Part shown: in pieces, positions 1-8,966 of the stretch
How positions within the stretch are numbered: position 1 is the stretch's first letter
Layout: each line of letters opens with the position of its first letter
Source: CAZSDU01 sp964605775
GTDB taxonomy: Bacteria; Bacteroidota; Bacteroidia; Bacteroidales; FEN-979
DNA length: 64,000 bases
Assembly (NCBI GenBank): GCA_964605775.1
Contig: CAZSDU010000002.1
Location: 124,001-188,000 of the forward strand
Direction: 5' to 3'
The notes under the pieces: generated by a model
Database searches by the model: none
Told to the model about the DNA's origin: nothing
What the model saw: only the letters and a program-made list of their open reading frames with translations
Made by a program: the position numbers and the translations under genes

Positions 1-794
1 AGGTGGAGTTTCATCTGTTTTTCTTTTTCCTCCATGCTGTCAGCGGCGATAAAATCATTATAGGCAAGCAGAGAAACCTTGGAATCGATAATGATGTGCT
101 TGTTGTCGGGGAGGTTTACAATCACATCGGGACGGTAAACATCACCCTGATCGGTACGGGTTGAGAACTCACGTACATATTCCTGACCTTTGACCAGTCC
201 TGAGCTTTCCAGCACTTTTTCAAGAACCAGTTCCCCCCAGTTTCCCTGCTTTTTGGTATCCATCTTCAGGGCGGTGGTTAGATTTTTTGCATCGGCGCTG
301 ATCTGCTGGTTAAGCTCAGCCAGGTTCCTGATCTCCTTTTCCAGTGAGAATCGCTGTTTGGACTCCTTATCATAAGTGTCCTCCACTTTTTTCTCAAATT
401 CCCGGATCTTTTCCCCCAGGGGTTTTAAAATTTCATCCAGCCTGGTTGTATTCTGTTCGGTGAATTTCTTTGTTTTTTCTTCGAGGATTTCGTTGGCAAG
501 ATTCTTGAACTCTGTCCGGAATTTTTCCTGGATTTCATCCATTTCCGATTTGTTTTCAGCTATTTTTTGCTGAATATGGTGGAGTTCAGTTGTTCTTGCA
601 GTGACTTCCTTATTCAGTTCAAGGATGACAGCGTCTTTCTCATCGATCTTCAGTTGGGCTTTCAGAAGCTGATCCTTGAGTTGTGAAATTTCGCCATCGG
701 CATGCTTGTTGACGCTTTTTCGAAAGAGGAAAATCATCAGCATAATCCCGCCAATGACCAGCAGGGTGATGAGCACAAGGATGAGATCAGACAT
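1..794 (-). CDS. rmuC: RmuC family DNA recombination protein (partial, 3' end off window)
   Basis: The reverse strand is open from an ATG at 794 to the window edge, about 264 residues. The N-terminus is one membrane segment (about residues 4-23, LILVLITLLVIGGIMLMIF), followed by a long charged coiled coil (about 30-170). The start of the RmuC nuclease-like domain follows, with the family motif KKQGNWGELVLEKVLESSG and then DVYRPDVIVNLPD and HIIIDSKVSLLAY. This order of anchor, coiled coil and PD-(D/E)XK-like core is typical of RmuC, which limits rearrangement at inverted repeats. The exact biochemistry is not settled. Family members are usually 400-500 residues, so roughly the last third is missing here only because the window ends. 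Confidence 0.93.
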   Translation of the reverse strand, partial: MSDLILVLITLLVIGGIMLMIFLFRKSVNKHADGEISQLKDQLLKAQLKIDEKDAVILELNKEVTARTTELHHIQQKIAENKSEMDEIQEKFRTEFKNLANEILEEKTKKFTEQNTTRLDEILKPLGEKIREFEKKVEDTYDKESKQRFSLEKEIRNLAELNQQISADAKNLTTALKMDTKKQGNWGELVLEKVLESSGLVKGQEYVREFSTRTDQGDVYRPDVIVNLPDNKHIIIDSKVSLLAYNDFIAADSMEEKEKQMKLH

Positions 795-863
795 GAGGTG
801 GATTTGATTGGATACAAAAGTACTGATAAAAGTATTCAAACAGCATTGTAAGCTGCAGGAGTT

Positions 864-1316
864 TTATAACTCATGGCAGAACATGGGTTTTTCCATTTTC
901 TTCCAGGCGCTGAGATTTATGCTATCGGGGGCAGACTGGTATACAGATCCGTCTGCAATTCTTTTGATGATTGGAATGATGAGGTCAGGGGATTCGCATT
1001 TTCCGAGATAGGCGTTAACCCCGGCTTTAAACATGCAGTATTTCCATTGGACGGAATCTTCAGCCGAATAGATCATCACGGCGGCATCGGGGCAGATATT
1101 TTTCAACAGGTTGAAGTTGTTGAGAGGAAGATCCTTGCCGATAAAGAGGTCAAGGATGATCACCTGAATATCGAGCTTAGGGATGGTTTCCAGCGCCTGC
1201 GACATGTTCAGGGCTGATCCGACGACGAATATGTTATCTTCATCATGATTTGAGATCATAAAAGAAAGACCTTCAATCACGGCAGGATGGTCATCGATGA
1301 TATAGACATTTATCAT
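864..1316 (-). CDS. Stand-alone response regulator receiver (NarL/FixJ-type) without DNA-binding domain
   Basis: This 150-residue protein is a CheY-like receiver domain. It has the acidic pair DD at 8-9, the phospho-acceptor Asp in VIILDLF (about 56), a Ser in MIYSAED and the Lys in YLGKCES (about 105). The sequence after the Lys (IIKRIADGSVYQS) looks like the end of a NarL/LuxR-class receiver, where a linker and helix-turn-helix normally follow. Here the protein stops about 20 residues later, and the 69 bp to the rmuC start encode no HTH remnant that I can see. It is therefore either a natural single-domain regulator or a truncated LuxR-type regulator. A well-spaced Bacteroidetes promoter lies just upstream. 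Confidence 0.85.
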   Translation of the reverse strand: MINVYIIDDHPAVIEGLSFMISNHDEDNIFVVGSALNMSQALETIPKLDIQVIILDLFIGKDLPLNNFNLLKNICPDAAVMIYSAEDSVQWKYCMFKAGVNAYLGKCESPDLIIPIIKRIADGSVYQSAPDSINLSAWKKMEKPMFCHEL

Positions 1317-1332
1317 TTTGAAACATATTGGA

Positions 1333-1364
1333 CAAAGATAAATATTTTATATCTGTTTTCCAAA
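1333..1364 (-). promoter_or_regulatory. Bacteroidetes-type promoter of the receiver gene
   Basis: Read on the minus strand: TTTG (1364-1361), a 20-base spacer, then TATCTTTG (1340-1333). The start codon at 1316 lies 16 bases further on. This fits the Bacteroidetes -33/-7 consensus (TTTG, 17-23 bases, TAnnTTTG) in both boxes and spacing. It is the best complete promoter I found in the window. Confidence 0.65.
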
Positions 1365-1442
1365 TTCAGACTGGGTATATTTATGCAAATCATGGATGCA
1401 GGCGTTAACTTTAAGGGAAACGCATGCAATACAAGTAGAGGA

Positions 1443-1850
1443 TTATTCCCCCAAATTTATAATAAACATCGGGTGAGGGATAATGGTTTTTGTATCTTTA
1501 AGTTGATGATACAGATTTATTTCCCTTACTTTCAATTTGCCCAATAAATGTTCGAATTCGAAAATGATTTGACTTTCATTTACTGTAAGGAATGTAGGTT
1601 CAATGGGATGGCTGAATTTACTACAGTCAAAAGTGAAGTGTCTGTTAACCGATTCTTCATAAACACTGATTAAATATTGGTTAATTGCATCAAGTGGATA
1701 TTTGGCATTTTTGAAACGGTCAAGTTGTGGATGATGGCGATAACCTATGGTGTTGCCTTCTAAAACTTTCTTGGCCAACAGCGTTTCACGCCAGAGTGCA
1801 ACCAACCCCTTGGAGTCAAGATACTTTGGGTGTATGGACCAGATTCTCAT
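1443..1850 (-). CDS. Pyrimidine dimer DNA glycosylase / endonuclease V-like protein
   Basis: This 135-residue protein is close to the length of phage T4 endonuclease V (138). It opens with MRIWSIHPKYLDSKGLVALW, the hallmark of the bacterial Pyr_excise family (PF03013). The segment LVALWRETLLAKKVL aligns by eye with the T4 stretch that carries the catalytic Glu23, and the Glu is retained. A GYRHHPQLDRF motif follows. T4 endonuclease V cuts the glycosyl bond at UV-induced pyrimidine dimers using the N-terminal amino group. Whether Arg2 here can act that way after Met removal is not known. The gene stands alone, and the DNA-repair role is inferred from family membership. Confidence 0.75.
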   Translation of the reverse strand: MRIWSIHPKYLDSKGLVALWRETLLAKKVLEGNTIGYRHHPQLDRFKNAKYPLDAINQYLISVYEESVNRHFTFDCSKFSHPIEPTFLTVNESQIIFEFEHLLGKLKVREINLYHQLKDTKTIIPHPMFIINLGE

Positions 1851-1934
1851 ATAGATTGCAGTTTAATGTTGGAATCCGTTAATGGTATATTATAGGTACA
1901 AATCTGTTTGAGACAGTCCGTAACAAAACAGAGA

Positions 1935-4679
1935 CTAAACTCCCCTTGGTGGTTTATTGAAAAATTTAAACACTTCCATGACCAGTATCATCGGCACAGC
2001 CAGTGCCAATACATACAACCATTCATTGAAGGTGATCGGTTCAATGCGTAAGATGTTTTGCATAAAAGGAATTTGCATACTTAAAACATGGATCCCTTGC
2101 GCTGCAATAACCCCTATTACAAGGATAATATTTCTTTTCAATGGCACCTTAAATGCAGAAACCCTTTCTGATCGGCAATTGAATACATGGAAATTCTGCA
2201 TAAACACCATCAGCAATAAGATAAGGTCTCGTGCATGTATTTCGTTCATTGAGGTAAAGTTGTTCAGATAATACCATAATCCGAAAACGACGATTCCCAT
2301 TGTTGCTCCCGCCGTTATGGTTTGGTTAATCATGCGAGGGTTGAAGATTTTCTCAGAGGGACTGCGCGGAGGTTGTTTCATGGCTCCATGTTCACCGCCT
2401 TCAAATGCAAGGGCTACATCCTGGATACCATTGGTGACTAAGTTCAGCCATAACAATTGAACCGCGAGAAGGGGCAATGGCAAGCCGACAAAAATAGAGG
2501 CCAGGAAAAGGATAATTTCAGCAGCTCCGGTTGAAATTAACAAGTAAATTACTTTACGTACATTGTCATACGCAAAGCGGCCCTCTTCCACTCCTGCTAC
2601 AATAGAAGAGAAATTATCGTCCACCACAATCATGGAACCCACTTCTTTGGCCACATCAGTGCCTGAACCCATGGCCACGCCGATATTGGCGCGTTTAAGT
2701 GCAGGGGCATCATTCACGCCATCGCCTGTTACAGCGACGAATTCTCCCTTACGGATAAGGACATCTACAATTTCCAGTTTCTGCGTTGGTGAAACCCTTG
2801 CAAATACTGTTGTTGAGGCTACCAGCTTTTCATATGCCGGGCTGTCATATGCCCCCGATTCGGCCAGCATTTGCCCGGTTATCACGGTTGTGGTTGCATC
2901 CGCGATACCCAATTCACGGGCAATGGTTCCGGCGGTTTCAGGATGGTCGCCGGTGATCATCATGACTTTAATTCCTGCTCCATGGCATTGTTCAACGGAT
3001 ATTTTAGCTTCAGGTCTAAGCGGATCAATAAATCCCACCAGTCCGTAAAAGGTCAGGACAGGAATATCTTCATTTTCATATACTTCCTTTTTTACATATG
3101 CTTTATATTCTCCGCTGGCAAAGGCTAAAATCCGGTAGCCGCTTTTAGCGATTATTTCCGCATCGGCTAGGATTTTATCTTTATCGATTTCTTTTATCTC
3201 GCCATTGATGGACATGAAGGCGCAAAAACCGAGTATGGTTTCAACGGCTCCTTTTACACCAATATAAACCGAGTTATTTACATCGCAAAATGTGGCAGAG
3301 AATTTTCGGTCCGACTCGTAAGGAATTTTGCCAATCGGTTTTTCCTCAGTCTGCCATTTTTCGGGATCTACTCCAAGCTTGTGGCTCATGCCCAGCAAAG
3401 CAACATCCATCGCGTCGCCATGATGCGACCATCGATCGCTTTCTTTTATCAAAGAACCTTCGTTGGCGAAAACAGCGATACGGGTGATTTTTAATATTTC
3501 TTCATTTTCAGAAAATGTCAATGTCTTACCATCGGAATGGGTTACTGAGCCAACTCCGTTATAGCCTTCACCGCTAATGGTAAATCGCGTTCCATCGGGC
3601 AATTGAATAATTTTGGCTGTTTGTTCGTTAACCGTTAATGTTCCGGTTTTATCACTGGCAATTACGGTACAACTACCCAGGCTCTCTACAGAAGTAAGCT
3701 TACGGACAATTACATTTCGCTTTGCCATTCTTTTGGTCGCAATGGACAAGGCTACCGTCAGGGCCACCGGCAGCCCTTCGGGAATGGCCGAAACCGCTAA
3801 TGCTACCACAAAAAAGAATATTGCAGTCAGATCCATTCCCTGGATTCGGAGTATGACTGCCAGAAGCACGCTGAGGGCAACAATAAAAATGCTGATTTGC
3901 CTGATGAATTTTTCCATCCGCTGAACCAGTGGCGGTTTTGCAGAAGCTGATACGGTAACATCCTGGGAAATTTTCCCTACCTGGGTATCTATACCTGTGC
4001 ATACAACCACACCCAGACCTCTTCCTTTCATCACCGTAGCGCCGGCAAAAGCCATATTAGTTCTTTCGGCAACACCAAGGCTTTTTTGCAATATCCCGGT
4101 TTGCTTTTTTGCTGCTATGGATTCGCCGGTCAGGAAACTTTCATCAATTTCCAATCCGGATACTTCGAGTAAACGCATATCAGCTGGCACTTTCATGCCC
4201 GATTCGAGCAGCACGATATCGCCAGGCACAATCATTTCTGAGAAAATTTCCGCTTCCTTACCCTCCCTTCTTACCCTTGCTTTGATTTTCATCAATTTCT
4301 GCAAGCTGCTGGCGCTTTTCTCGGCATTGTATTCCTGATAGGTGCCTAATGCGCTGTTGATGAAAATGACCAGAAAGATGAATATGGCATCTTTCCCCTC
4401 GCCAATGGCCACCGATGCTGCAGCGGCAGCCAGAAGGATAAAAATTAAGGGATTCAATAACTGGTGAAGGATAATCTGCAGCAGGGTGACTTTTTTACCT
4501 TCGGGCAGTTTATTCTCCCCGTAAAATCGCAACCTTTCCCTTACCTCCTCTTCTGTGATGCCTTTTTCAGAAGTTTGTAATTGATTGAAGATATCTTCTT
4601 TATGATATGCATGCCATTGCTCTCTGGTTAATTTATCCTGATGTTTCATGGGTGTAATCATTTGTTTGTTATTGGTCAC
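1935..4679 (-). CDS. P2-type cation-transporting ATPase (Ca2+-ATPase-like)
   Basis: This 914-residue P-type ATPase has a cation-ATPase N-terminal domain (about 15-80), then membrane helices M1-M2. The actuator domain carries TGES (184-187), and M4 carries the ion-binding PEGL motif (300-303). The phosphorylation site is DKTGTLT (Asp343). The nucleotide-binding domain is followed by the hinge TGDGVNDAPAL. A six-helix C-terminal membrane domain (about 680-900) completes it. PEGLP and overall length place it with the P2 Ca2+/PMR1-like or Na+/K+-like pumps rather than heavy-metal P1B pumps, since no CPC motif is present. The exact ion cannot be told from sequence alone. The start could also be the in-frame Met at residue 11. 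The gene stands singly ahead of an exported phosphoesterase and an antiporter, a neighbourhood that suggests ion homeostasis. Confidence 0.93.
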   Translation of the reverse strand: MTNNKQMITPMKHQDKLTREQWHAYHKEDIFNQLQTSEKGITEEEVRERLRFYGENKLPEGKKVTLLQIILHQLLNPLIFILLAAAAASVAIGEGKDAIFIFLVIFINSALGTYQEYNAEKSASSLQKLMKIKARVRREGKEAEIFSEMIVPGDIVLLESGMKVPADMRLLEVSGLEIDESFLTGESIAAKKQTGILQKSLGVAERTNMAFAGATVMKGRGLGVVVCTGIDTQVGKISQDVTVSASAKPPLVQRMEKFIRQISIFIVALSVLLAVILRIQGMDLTAIFFFVVALAVSAIPEGLPVALTVALSIATKRMAKRNVIVRKLTSVESLGSCTVIASDKTGTLTVNEQTAKIIQLPDGTRFTISGEGYNGVGSVTHSDGKTLTFSENEEILKITRIAVFANEGSLIKESDRWSHHGDAMDVALLGMSHKLGVDPEKWQTEEKPIGKIPYESDRKFSATFCDVNNSVYIGVKGAVETILGFCAFMSINGEIKEIDKDKILADAEIIAKSGYRILAFASGEYKAYVKKEVYENEDIPVLTFYGLVGFIDPLRPEAKISVEQCHGAGIKVMMITGDHPETAGTIARELGIADATTTVITGQMLAESGAYDSPAYEKLVASTTVFARVSPTQKLEIVDVLIRKGEFVAVTGDGVNDAPALKRANIGVAMGSGTDVAKEVGSMIVVDDNFSSIVAGVEEGRFAYDNVRKVIYLLISTGAAEIILFLASIFVGLPLPLLAVQLLWLNLVTNGIQDVALAFEGGEHGAMKQPPRSPSEKIFNPRMINQTITAGATMGIVVFGLWYYLNNFTSMNEIHARDLILLLMVFMQNFHVFNCRSERVSAFKVPLKRNIILVIGVIAAQGIHVLSMQIPFMQNILRIEPITFNEWLYVLALAVPMILVMEVFKFFNKPPRGV

Positions 4680-4764
4680 ATGGAATACCCATAATTAACA
4701 TTTTTAATACCCGCTTTCTTCAATTGGTTTAATCATGGATTTTTTTAACATCTTACGCTTGTGT

Positions 4765-6087
4765 TTAATAACGCAATGAATCTTCAGCCATTTTTGTTAC
4801 CATTTCATTTTCAAAGTTGTAAAGCTTAACCAGGGTTTGAGAAGAAACCTCATCGCCCTGGACGGTGATCACTACAAAATTCATGGTAGTTTTTCCTGGA
4901 TTATGATCAATCCAGGTTCCTGAATTCGCATAAATACATTTCTTATTTAAAAAATTTTTGGAGGCAAGCATTTTCGGTTCATGCGTATGACCAAAAACAA
5001 CAATTCTCTTATCTGAGGCAGGGTTCATAAAGTATTGCAAAACAGCCTGATGGTCAGTTTCTGTACTTGAAATAACCGAATCGATTGCTTCAGCAGTTGT
5101 AATATGAATTGGAACATTATTGAGGGTTTGCCGTGTCTCCCAATGATCCTGAATGCCATTATAGAGATTCACCTGGATCCATCCGCCAGGAGTGTTTTGA
5201 TAAGGAACAAGGTCATTTACTGAATAATTTCCTGTGAATCCATTTATATTTGTTTGAATAATGGCCTCATCAAATCTGTTTTTTAAAGGGAACATCTTCA
5301 TGGTTAATGCCCATTTCTTCCAATACCGGAATAGCAAATCCTGGCTTTCATCCCCTGAAATATTTTGGGTAATAACCGGAAGCGTATCCATTGGCTTTGG
5401 GCGATTTTGTATCACATAGAGGGTGGCTATTCTTGTAAAAAAGTAACCGGGAGGCAATATATTACCCGGAGCAATTTCCTGGTTTGAAATCGGGTCAGGT
5501 GCACAGAAGAAATTATAGCGGTGACCATGCTCAATAGCAATTTTGGGATAGTTCGCGGGGCAGTATGTGCCTAAACCCAATACTGCATCACGCGCCTGGT
5601 TTATCCCCGGAAGAACACTTTCAATATTTGCTGGCGTAATCGTTAAATCATGATTTCCGGGTACATAGGTAACCAGAATTTTTCCTTCCTGAATGATGCT
5701 GTTTATGGCATCAAATACGCCTTTGTTGGCTTTTGCAATGCGCCTGACAAAATCATTCTGATCTTTCCCCTGATAAGTATCTGTTGTAGCGGGCACAAAC
5801 CATTCATCGATTAGATCTCCCGCGATAACAAGTTCCCTGACATTTGGAGCTGCTTTTATCTGGTTAAGCAATTTTTCAAGAGGTGGAAGGTTATTCTTGC
5901 ATTCGGCATAATCAAGGTCTGCCCCAAGATGCAAATCGCTGATAACAACGATCATATTCCTCTCCTTCCCGCCATTGCTAAATGGGTCTATTTCAGAATC
6001 TGTAGGATCTGACTTGTCGTATGATGCAAATCCACTTAAGAATATAATCACAAAGAATGTACTTAATAATCTCAGCATAGTTTTCAT
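4765..6087 (-). CDS. Exported calcineurin-like metallophosphoesterase
   Basis: This 440-residue protein has an N-terminal signal peptide (MKTMLRLLSTFFVIIFLSG...) without a lipobox Cys. The metallophosphoesterase signature is complete in order: DLHLGAD (about 52), GDLIDEW, GNHDLT, a GHRYN His, and GHTHEP near the C-terminus. These residues bind the two metal ions, so the enzyme is expected to be active on phosphoesters in the periplasm or outside. The substrate cannot be deduced. The stop lies 85 bp from the ATPase start. The upstream antiporter gene ends only 13 bp away, so the two may share a transcript. Confidence 0.88.
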   Translation of the reverse strand: MKTMLRLLSTFFVIIFLSGFASYDKSDPTDSEIDPFSNGGKERNMIVVISDLHLGADLDYAECKNNLPPLEKLLNQIKAAPNVRELVIAGDLIDEWFVPATTDTYQGKDQNDFVRRIAKANKGVFDAINSIIQEGKILVTYVPGNHDLTITPANIESVLPGINQARDAVLGLGTYCPANYPKIAIEHGHRYNFFCAPDPISNQEIAPGNILPPGYFFTRIATLYVIQNRPKPMDTLPVITQNISGDESQDLLFRYWKKWALTMKMFPLKNRFDEAIIQTNINGFTGNYSVNDLVPYQNTPGGWIQVNLYNGIQDHWETRQTLNNVPIHITTAEAIDSVISSTETDHQAVLQYFMNPASDKRIVVFGHTHEPKMLASKNFLNKKCIYANSGTWIDHNPGKTTMNFVVITVQGDEVSSQTLVKLYNFENEMVTKMAEDSLRY

Positions 6088-6100
6088 GGGAAATTGGTCT

Positions 6101-7570
6101 TTATTTTTTCTTTATTGTAAGGCATTCAAACACTTTTGTCAATGAATCTTCATTTTCTGACAAAACGTTTAATTTGTCACCACTCATTAAAATTGTTGAG
6201 CCTGTTGGAGTAAAGTATTTATTATTACGTTGAATAAAAGAAATCGTAGTAGTTATTGGTAATCCAAGCTGAACAACCCGTTTCCCAATGATTGAACAAT
6301 TATCAGGTATTATGATCTCTGTCAGATTTGACATTATTCCATCATTTAAAACGATATCGGTTTGCGTTCGTTGTTTAAGTTTTTCAGGTAAAGTAAGATG
6401 AAGCCATTTGGCAACGACAGTAAGTGTAGTCCCTTGAATTAAAACGGAGGTAATGGATATGAAGAATACAATATTGAAAATCATATTTGCTTTTTCTGCA
6501 CCAGCAAGTAAAGGATAGGTGGCAAAAACAATAGGTACAGCTCCCCTCAATCCAACCCAGGATATAAATAAGCGACAACGTTGCTGAATCTTAAAGGGTA
6601 TAAGGCTAATGAATACACTTAACGGCCGAGCAACAATGATCAGAAACATGGAAATTATTAATCCGATGCCGAATACGGGTACAATTTGTTCAGGGAAAAC
6701 CAATAAACCCAGGGTTAGAAATAAAATAATCTGCATAAGCCATGCAAAGCTGTCAAAGGATTTTAATATTTTTTTCTTATGAATTAATTCCTGATTACCT
6801 AAAAATACAGCTGCAATATATATGGCAAGAAATCCATTACCACCCATAAAATCAGTTGCAGAAAAAGTAAAAAACATGATTGCGATTACAAGTACAATAT
6901 ATAATCCTTCATAATCGAGTCTAATTCTGTTGATTACTATTGAACCAATCTTTCCGAAAGCAATACCCAAAAGTCCGCCAAGCAGCAATTGTCTCAGAAA
7001 CATTGGCAAGATCATCATAAAACTTGTATTTTGGTTGACTACCAATGCTGTGAAAACGATGGTTAAGATATAGGCCATCGGGTCATTACTTCCACTCTCT
7101 AATTCAAGCGTTGGACGCAAATTACCTTTTAACGCAAGACTTTTAGACCGTAAGATCGAGAATACTGCTGCTGAATCAGTTGAAGATACAATCGAACCCA
7201 GCAATAATCCTTCAAAAATGGTAAAATCTGTGATTAACCACACGAACAAACCGACGGAAAAAGCAGTTAGTAATACACCCAGGGTTGAAAGCATTATTCC
7301 CTGCCAAAGAACAGGTCTTACAGATTGCCAACCAGTATCAATCCCACCTGAAAATAAGATAAAATTTAATGCTACAATGCCAATAAATTGGGCCGTTTTA
7401 GGATTATTAAAATAGATGCCTCCAATGCCATCTGAACCGGCTAACATGCCTATACCTAAAAATAATATCAGAACCGGAACACCAAATTTGGAGGATGTTT
7501 TTCCCGCAAGTAAAGAAATAAACAAGAGAATTGAACCGATCAATAATATGTTCTCTGTTGTTAGCGTCAT
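6101..7570 (-). CDS. nhaP2: CPA1-family K+(Na+)/H+ antiporter with RCK_C domain
   Basis: The 489-residue protein has about 12 hydrophobic segments (residues 5-390). Characteristic antiporter motifs are LFSGGIDT, SIVSSTDSAAVFSILR and LESGSNDPMAYILT, with the conserved Asp residues of CPA1 exchangers in the fifth and sixth helices. The last about 80 residues form a TrkA-C/RCK_C domain (from about DIVLNDGIM to the end), as in CvrA/NhaP2-type potassium/proton antiporters. Such proteins export K+ or Na+ in exchange for protons and are gated through the soluble domain. The gene lies 13 bp upstream of the phosphoesterase. The precise cation is inferred from family. Confidence 0.9.
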   Translation of the reverse strand: MTLTTENILLIGSILLFISLLAGKTSSKFGVPVLILFLGIGMLAGSDGIGGIYFNNPKTAQFIGIVALNFILFSGGIDTGWQSVRPVLWQGIMLSTLGVLLTAFSVGLFVWLITDFTIFEGLLLGSIVSSTDSAAVFSILRSKSLALKGNLRPTLELESGSNDPMAYILTIVFTALVVNQNTSFMMILPMFLRQLLLGGLLGIAFGKIGSIVINRIRLDYEGLYIVLVIAIMFFTFSATDFMGGNGFLAIYIAAVFLGNQELIHKKKILKSFDSFAWLMQIILFLTLGLLVFPEQIVPVFGIGLIISMFLIIVARPLSVFISLIPFKIQQRCRLFISWVGLRGAVPIVFATYPLLAGAEKANMIFNIVFFISITSVLIQGTTLTVVAKWLHLTLPEKLKQRTQTDIVLNDGIMSNLTEIIIPDNCSIIGKRVVQLGLPITTTISFIQRNNKYFTPTGSTILMSGDKLNVLSENEDSLTKVFECLTIKKK

Positions 7571-7586
7571 GTATTCATCTAGATCT

Positions 7587-7594
7587 CAAATATA
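7587..7594 (-). promoter_or_regulatory. Possible -7 promoter element for the antiporter gene
   Basis: TATATTTG on the minus strand, 17 bases before the antiporter start at 7570, fits TAnnTTTG. I see no clear TTTG at the expected -33 distance, so this is tentative. The rest of 7571-7745 holds no recognisable gene. Confidence 0.35.
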
Positions 7595-7745
7595 AGCATA
7601 ATTTATTGTAGTGAGGTTCATTTCCATTGCTCGCAAGGATTGGAAACAGAGTTATTCGCTGATTTCGAAGCACTTTCTTTACAAGTTCAGACGACTTCTA
7701 ACGGCCTTTAATGGTCGAATACTCACTGGAATGACAATTAACAGT

Positions 7746-8168
7746 TCAGTCTGTGATCACCCGGGAATTTGTGCTTGACTTGCACAGTTTCCAATTTAGT
7801 ATAAGAATCAGGATAGCGGCAGTTGCCGTTGTCGGCTGCATCCAAGAAACGTATCCAATAATTCCTACTTGCACAATCAGCCATACAAGAACAATAAGGA
7901 CAAAAAGAAATGTAGCTTTTCGCGCCAGGTGGTGTTGTCTGAATACAAGTATGGCAGCAGCAAGTGCTGAACCCCCGACACATATAAAGAGGATCAGACT
8001 TGGTAGAAAAAAGTTATGGAACGGGCTGCCTTTCAGCCACTCAAGAGGAATACCCTTGGCTCCTGACATTCCATAATATCCTCCGGCAAATGCGTTGATT
8101 GCGAGAAAAAGTAGTAAAATCCCTAAAGTGTATCTGGTAATTTCTTCGATCGATTTTGACATTGTCAT
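7746..8168 (-). CDS. Hypothetical four-helix membrane protein
   Basis: The 140-residue product has four predicted membrane segments: about 12-30 (YTLGILLLFLAINAFAGGYYG), 50-72 (FFLPSLILFICVGGSALAAAIL), 80-100 and 105-125. Short loops contain a conserved-looking GIPLEWLKGSPF stretch. I do not recognise a characterised family. Similar small four-helix proteins are common in Bacteroidota and carry no assigned function. The first codons (MTMSK) give two possible starts. The gene sits at the edge of the accessory stretch and its neighbours give no functional clue. Confidence 0.7.
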   Translation of the reverse strand: MTMSKSIEEITRYTLGILLLFLAINAFAGGYYGMSGAKGIPLEWLKGSPFHNFFLPSLILFICVGGSALAAAILVFRQHHLARKATFLFVLIVLVWLIVQVGIIGYVSWMQPTTATAAILILILNWKLCKSSTNSRVITD

Positions 8169-8303
8169 TTTTTTTACCGTTTTATTTCTGTTGGATAATT
8201 ATTTTTTTCTATAAAAATGTCGTTAAACAGGGTTTTATATTAGGTTAAGAAAAGCGACCACTCAAACCTGAATTACAACTATGGCTTGCTGGAATTTTTA
8301 CTT

Positions 8304-8966
8304 TCATGGTTTATTTTTGTCCTTGGAAATCAGATAATAAATTGACCTGAATTGCTCAGGACTAATCCTATAACAGTCAATCTCTTGTATATCACTGTTA
8401 AAATACCGAATCAATTCTGCATGATTAACTTCCTTAATTCTTTTGTTGAGCAGATCATAATAATCATTCCACCAGATGGCCTCATCGAGGTAAAGGGTAT
8501 TCAACAAATGGCAGTTATGTGATGCAATATACTCCATCTTTTTTTCATGGTCTTTAAACTCATCATGAATAATGATATAGCCACCGGGTTTTAGCAATTC
8601 AACGATCTTTGGAAATCCAGTTTCAAAACCCACAACGTTTAAAAATCCTTCGGCAAGAATGATATCGAAAGTACCGGGTTCAGCCTGAAAATCAAGGAAT
8701 GAAACATTTTGGATGGTTACTCTGCCAGGGTGGTTTCCTTCGGTTATCTTATCCTGAAGGAGGTCAAGGGCATTTTTATTTATATCTATGGCGGTTATCG
8801 TGCCTGAATAATGTTGGGCTAAAAAAAAAGTCGGGACTCCTGTTCCACAACCAATATCAAGTATCTCGCAGGGGTTGGTATTGGGAATACAGGAGATTAC
8901 CTGAGCAAGATGCTGACTGAGTTTTTCCCTGCATTGGTCTTTTATTTTATAGTACTCTTTTAACAT
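8304..8966 (-). CDS. Class I SAM-dependent methyltransferase
   Basis: This 220-residue methyltransferase has motif I ILDIGCGTGVPTFFLA, an acidic residue after beta-2 (ITAIDINKNAL), FDIILAEGFLN at motif II/III, and LLKPGGYIIIHDEF typical of motif IV/post-I. The substrate is not apparent. I chose the internal ATG at 8966 (protein beginning MLKEYYK), because the 13 residues before it in the longer reading frame (from 9005) lie inside the preceding GIY-YIG gene and do not look like a methyltransferase N-terminus. The start overlaps the stop region of that gene (8960-8966), a junction discussed in the findings. Confidence 0.83.
   Translation of the reverse strand: MLKEYYKIKDQCREKLSQHLAQVISCIPNTNPCEILDIGCGTGVPTFFLAQHYSGTITAIDINKNALDLLQDKITEGNHPGRVTIQNVSFLDFQAEPGTFDIILAEGFLNVVGFETGFPKIVELLKPGGYIIIHDEFKDHEKKMEYIASHNCHLLNTLYLDEAIWWNDYYDLLNKRIKEVNHAELIRYFNSDIQEIDCYRISPEQFRSIYYLISKDKNKP

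Noticed and set aside
190..573. Ser/Phe-rich open frames on the plus strand at the left edge
   Set aside because: They are antisense to the coiled-coil part of rmuC, and their low-complexity composition reflects that.
873..1217. 114-residue open frame on the plus strand
   Set aside because: It is the antisense shadow of the receiver gene, which has full motif support and a promoter.
7691..7745. Possible fourth attC-like element (CTAACGGCC) 3' of the small membrane protein
   Set aside because: No matching inverted arm or CATGAGCGG hairpin can be found, so the short motif alone is not enough.
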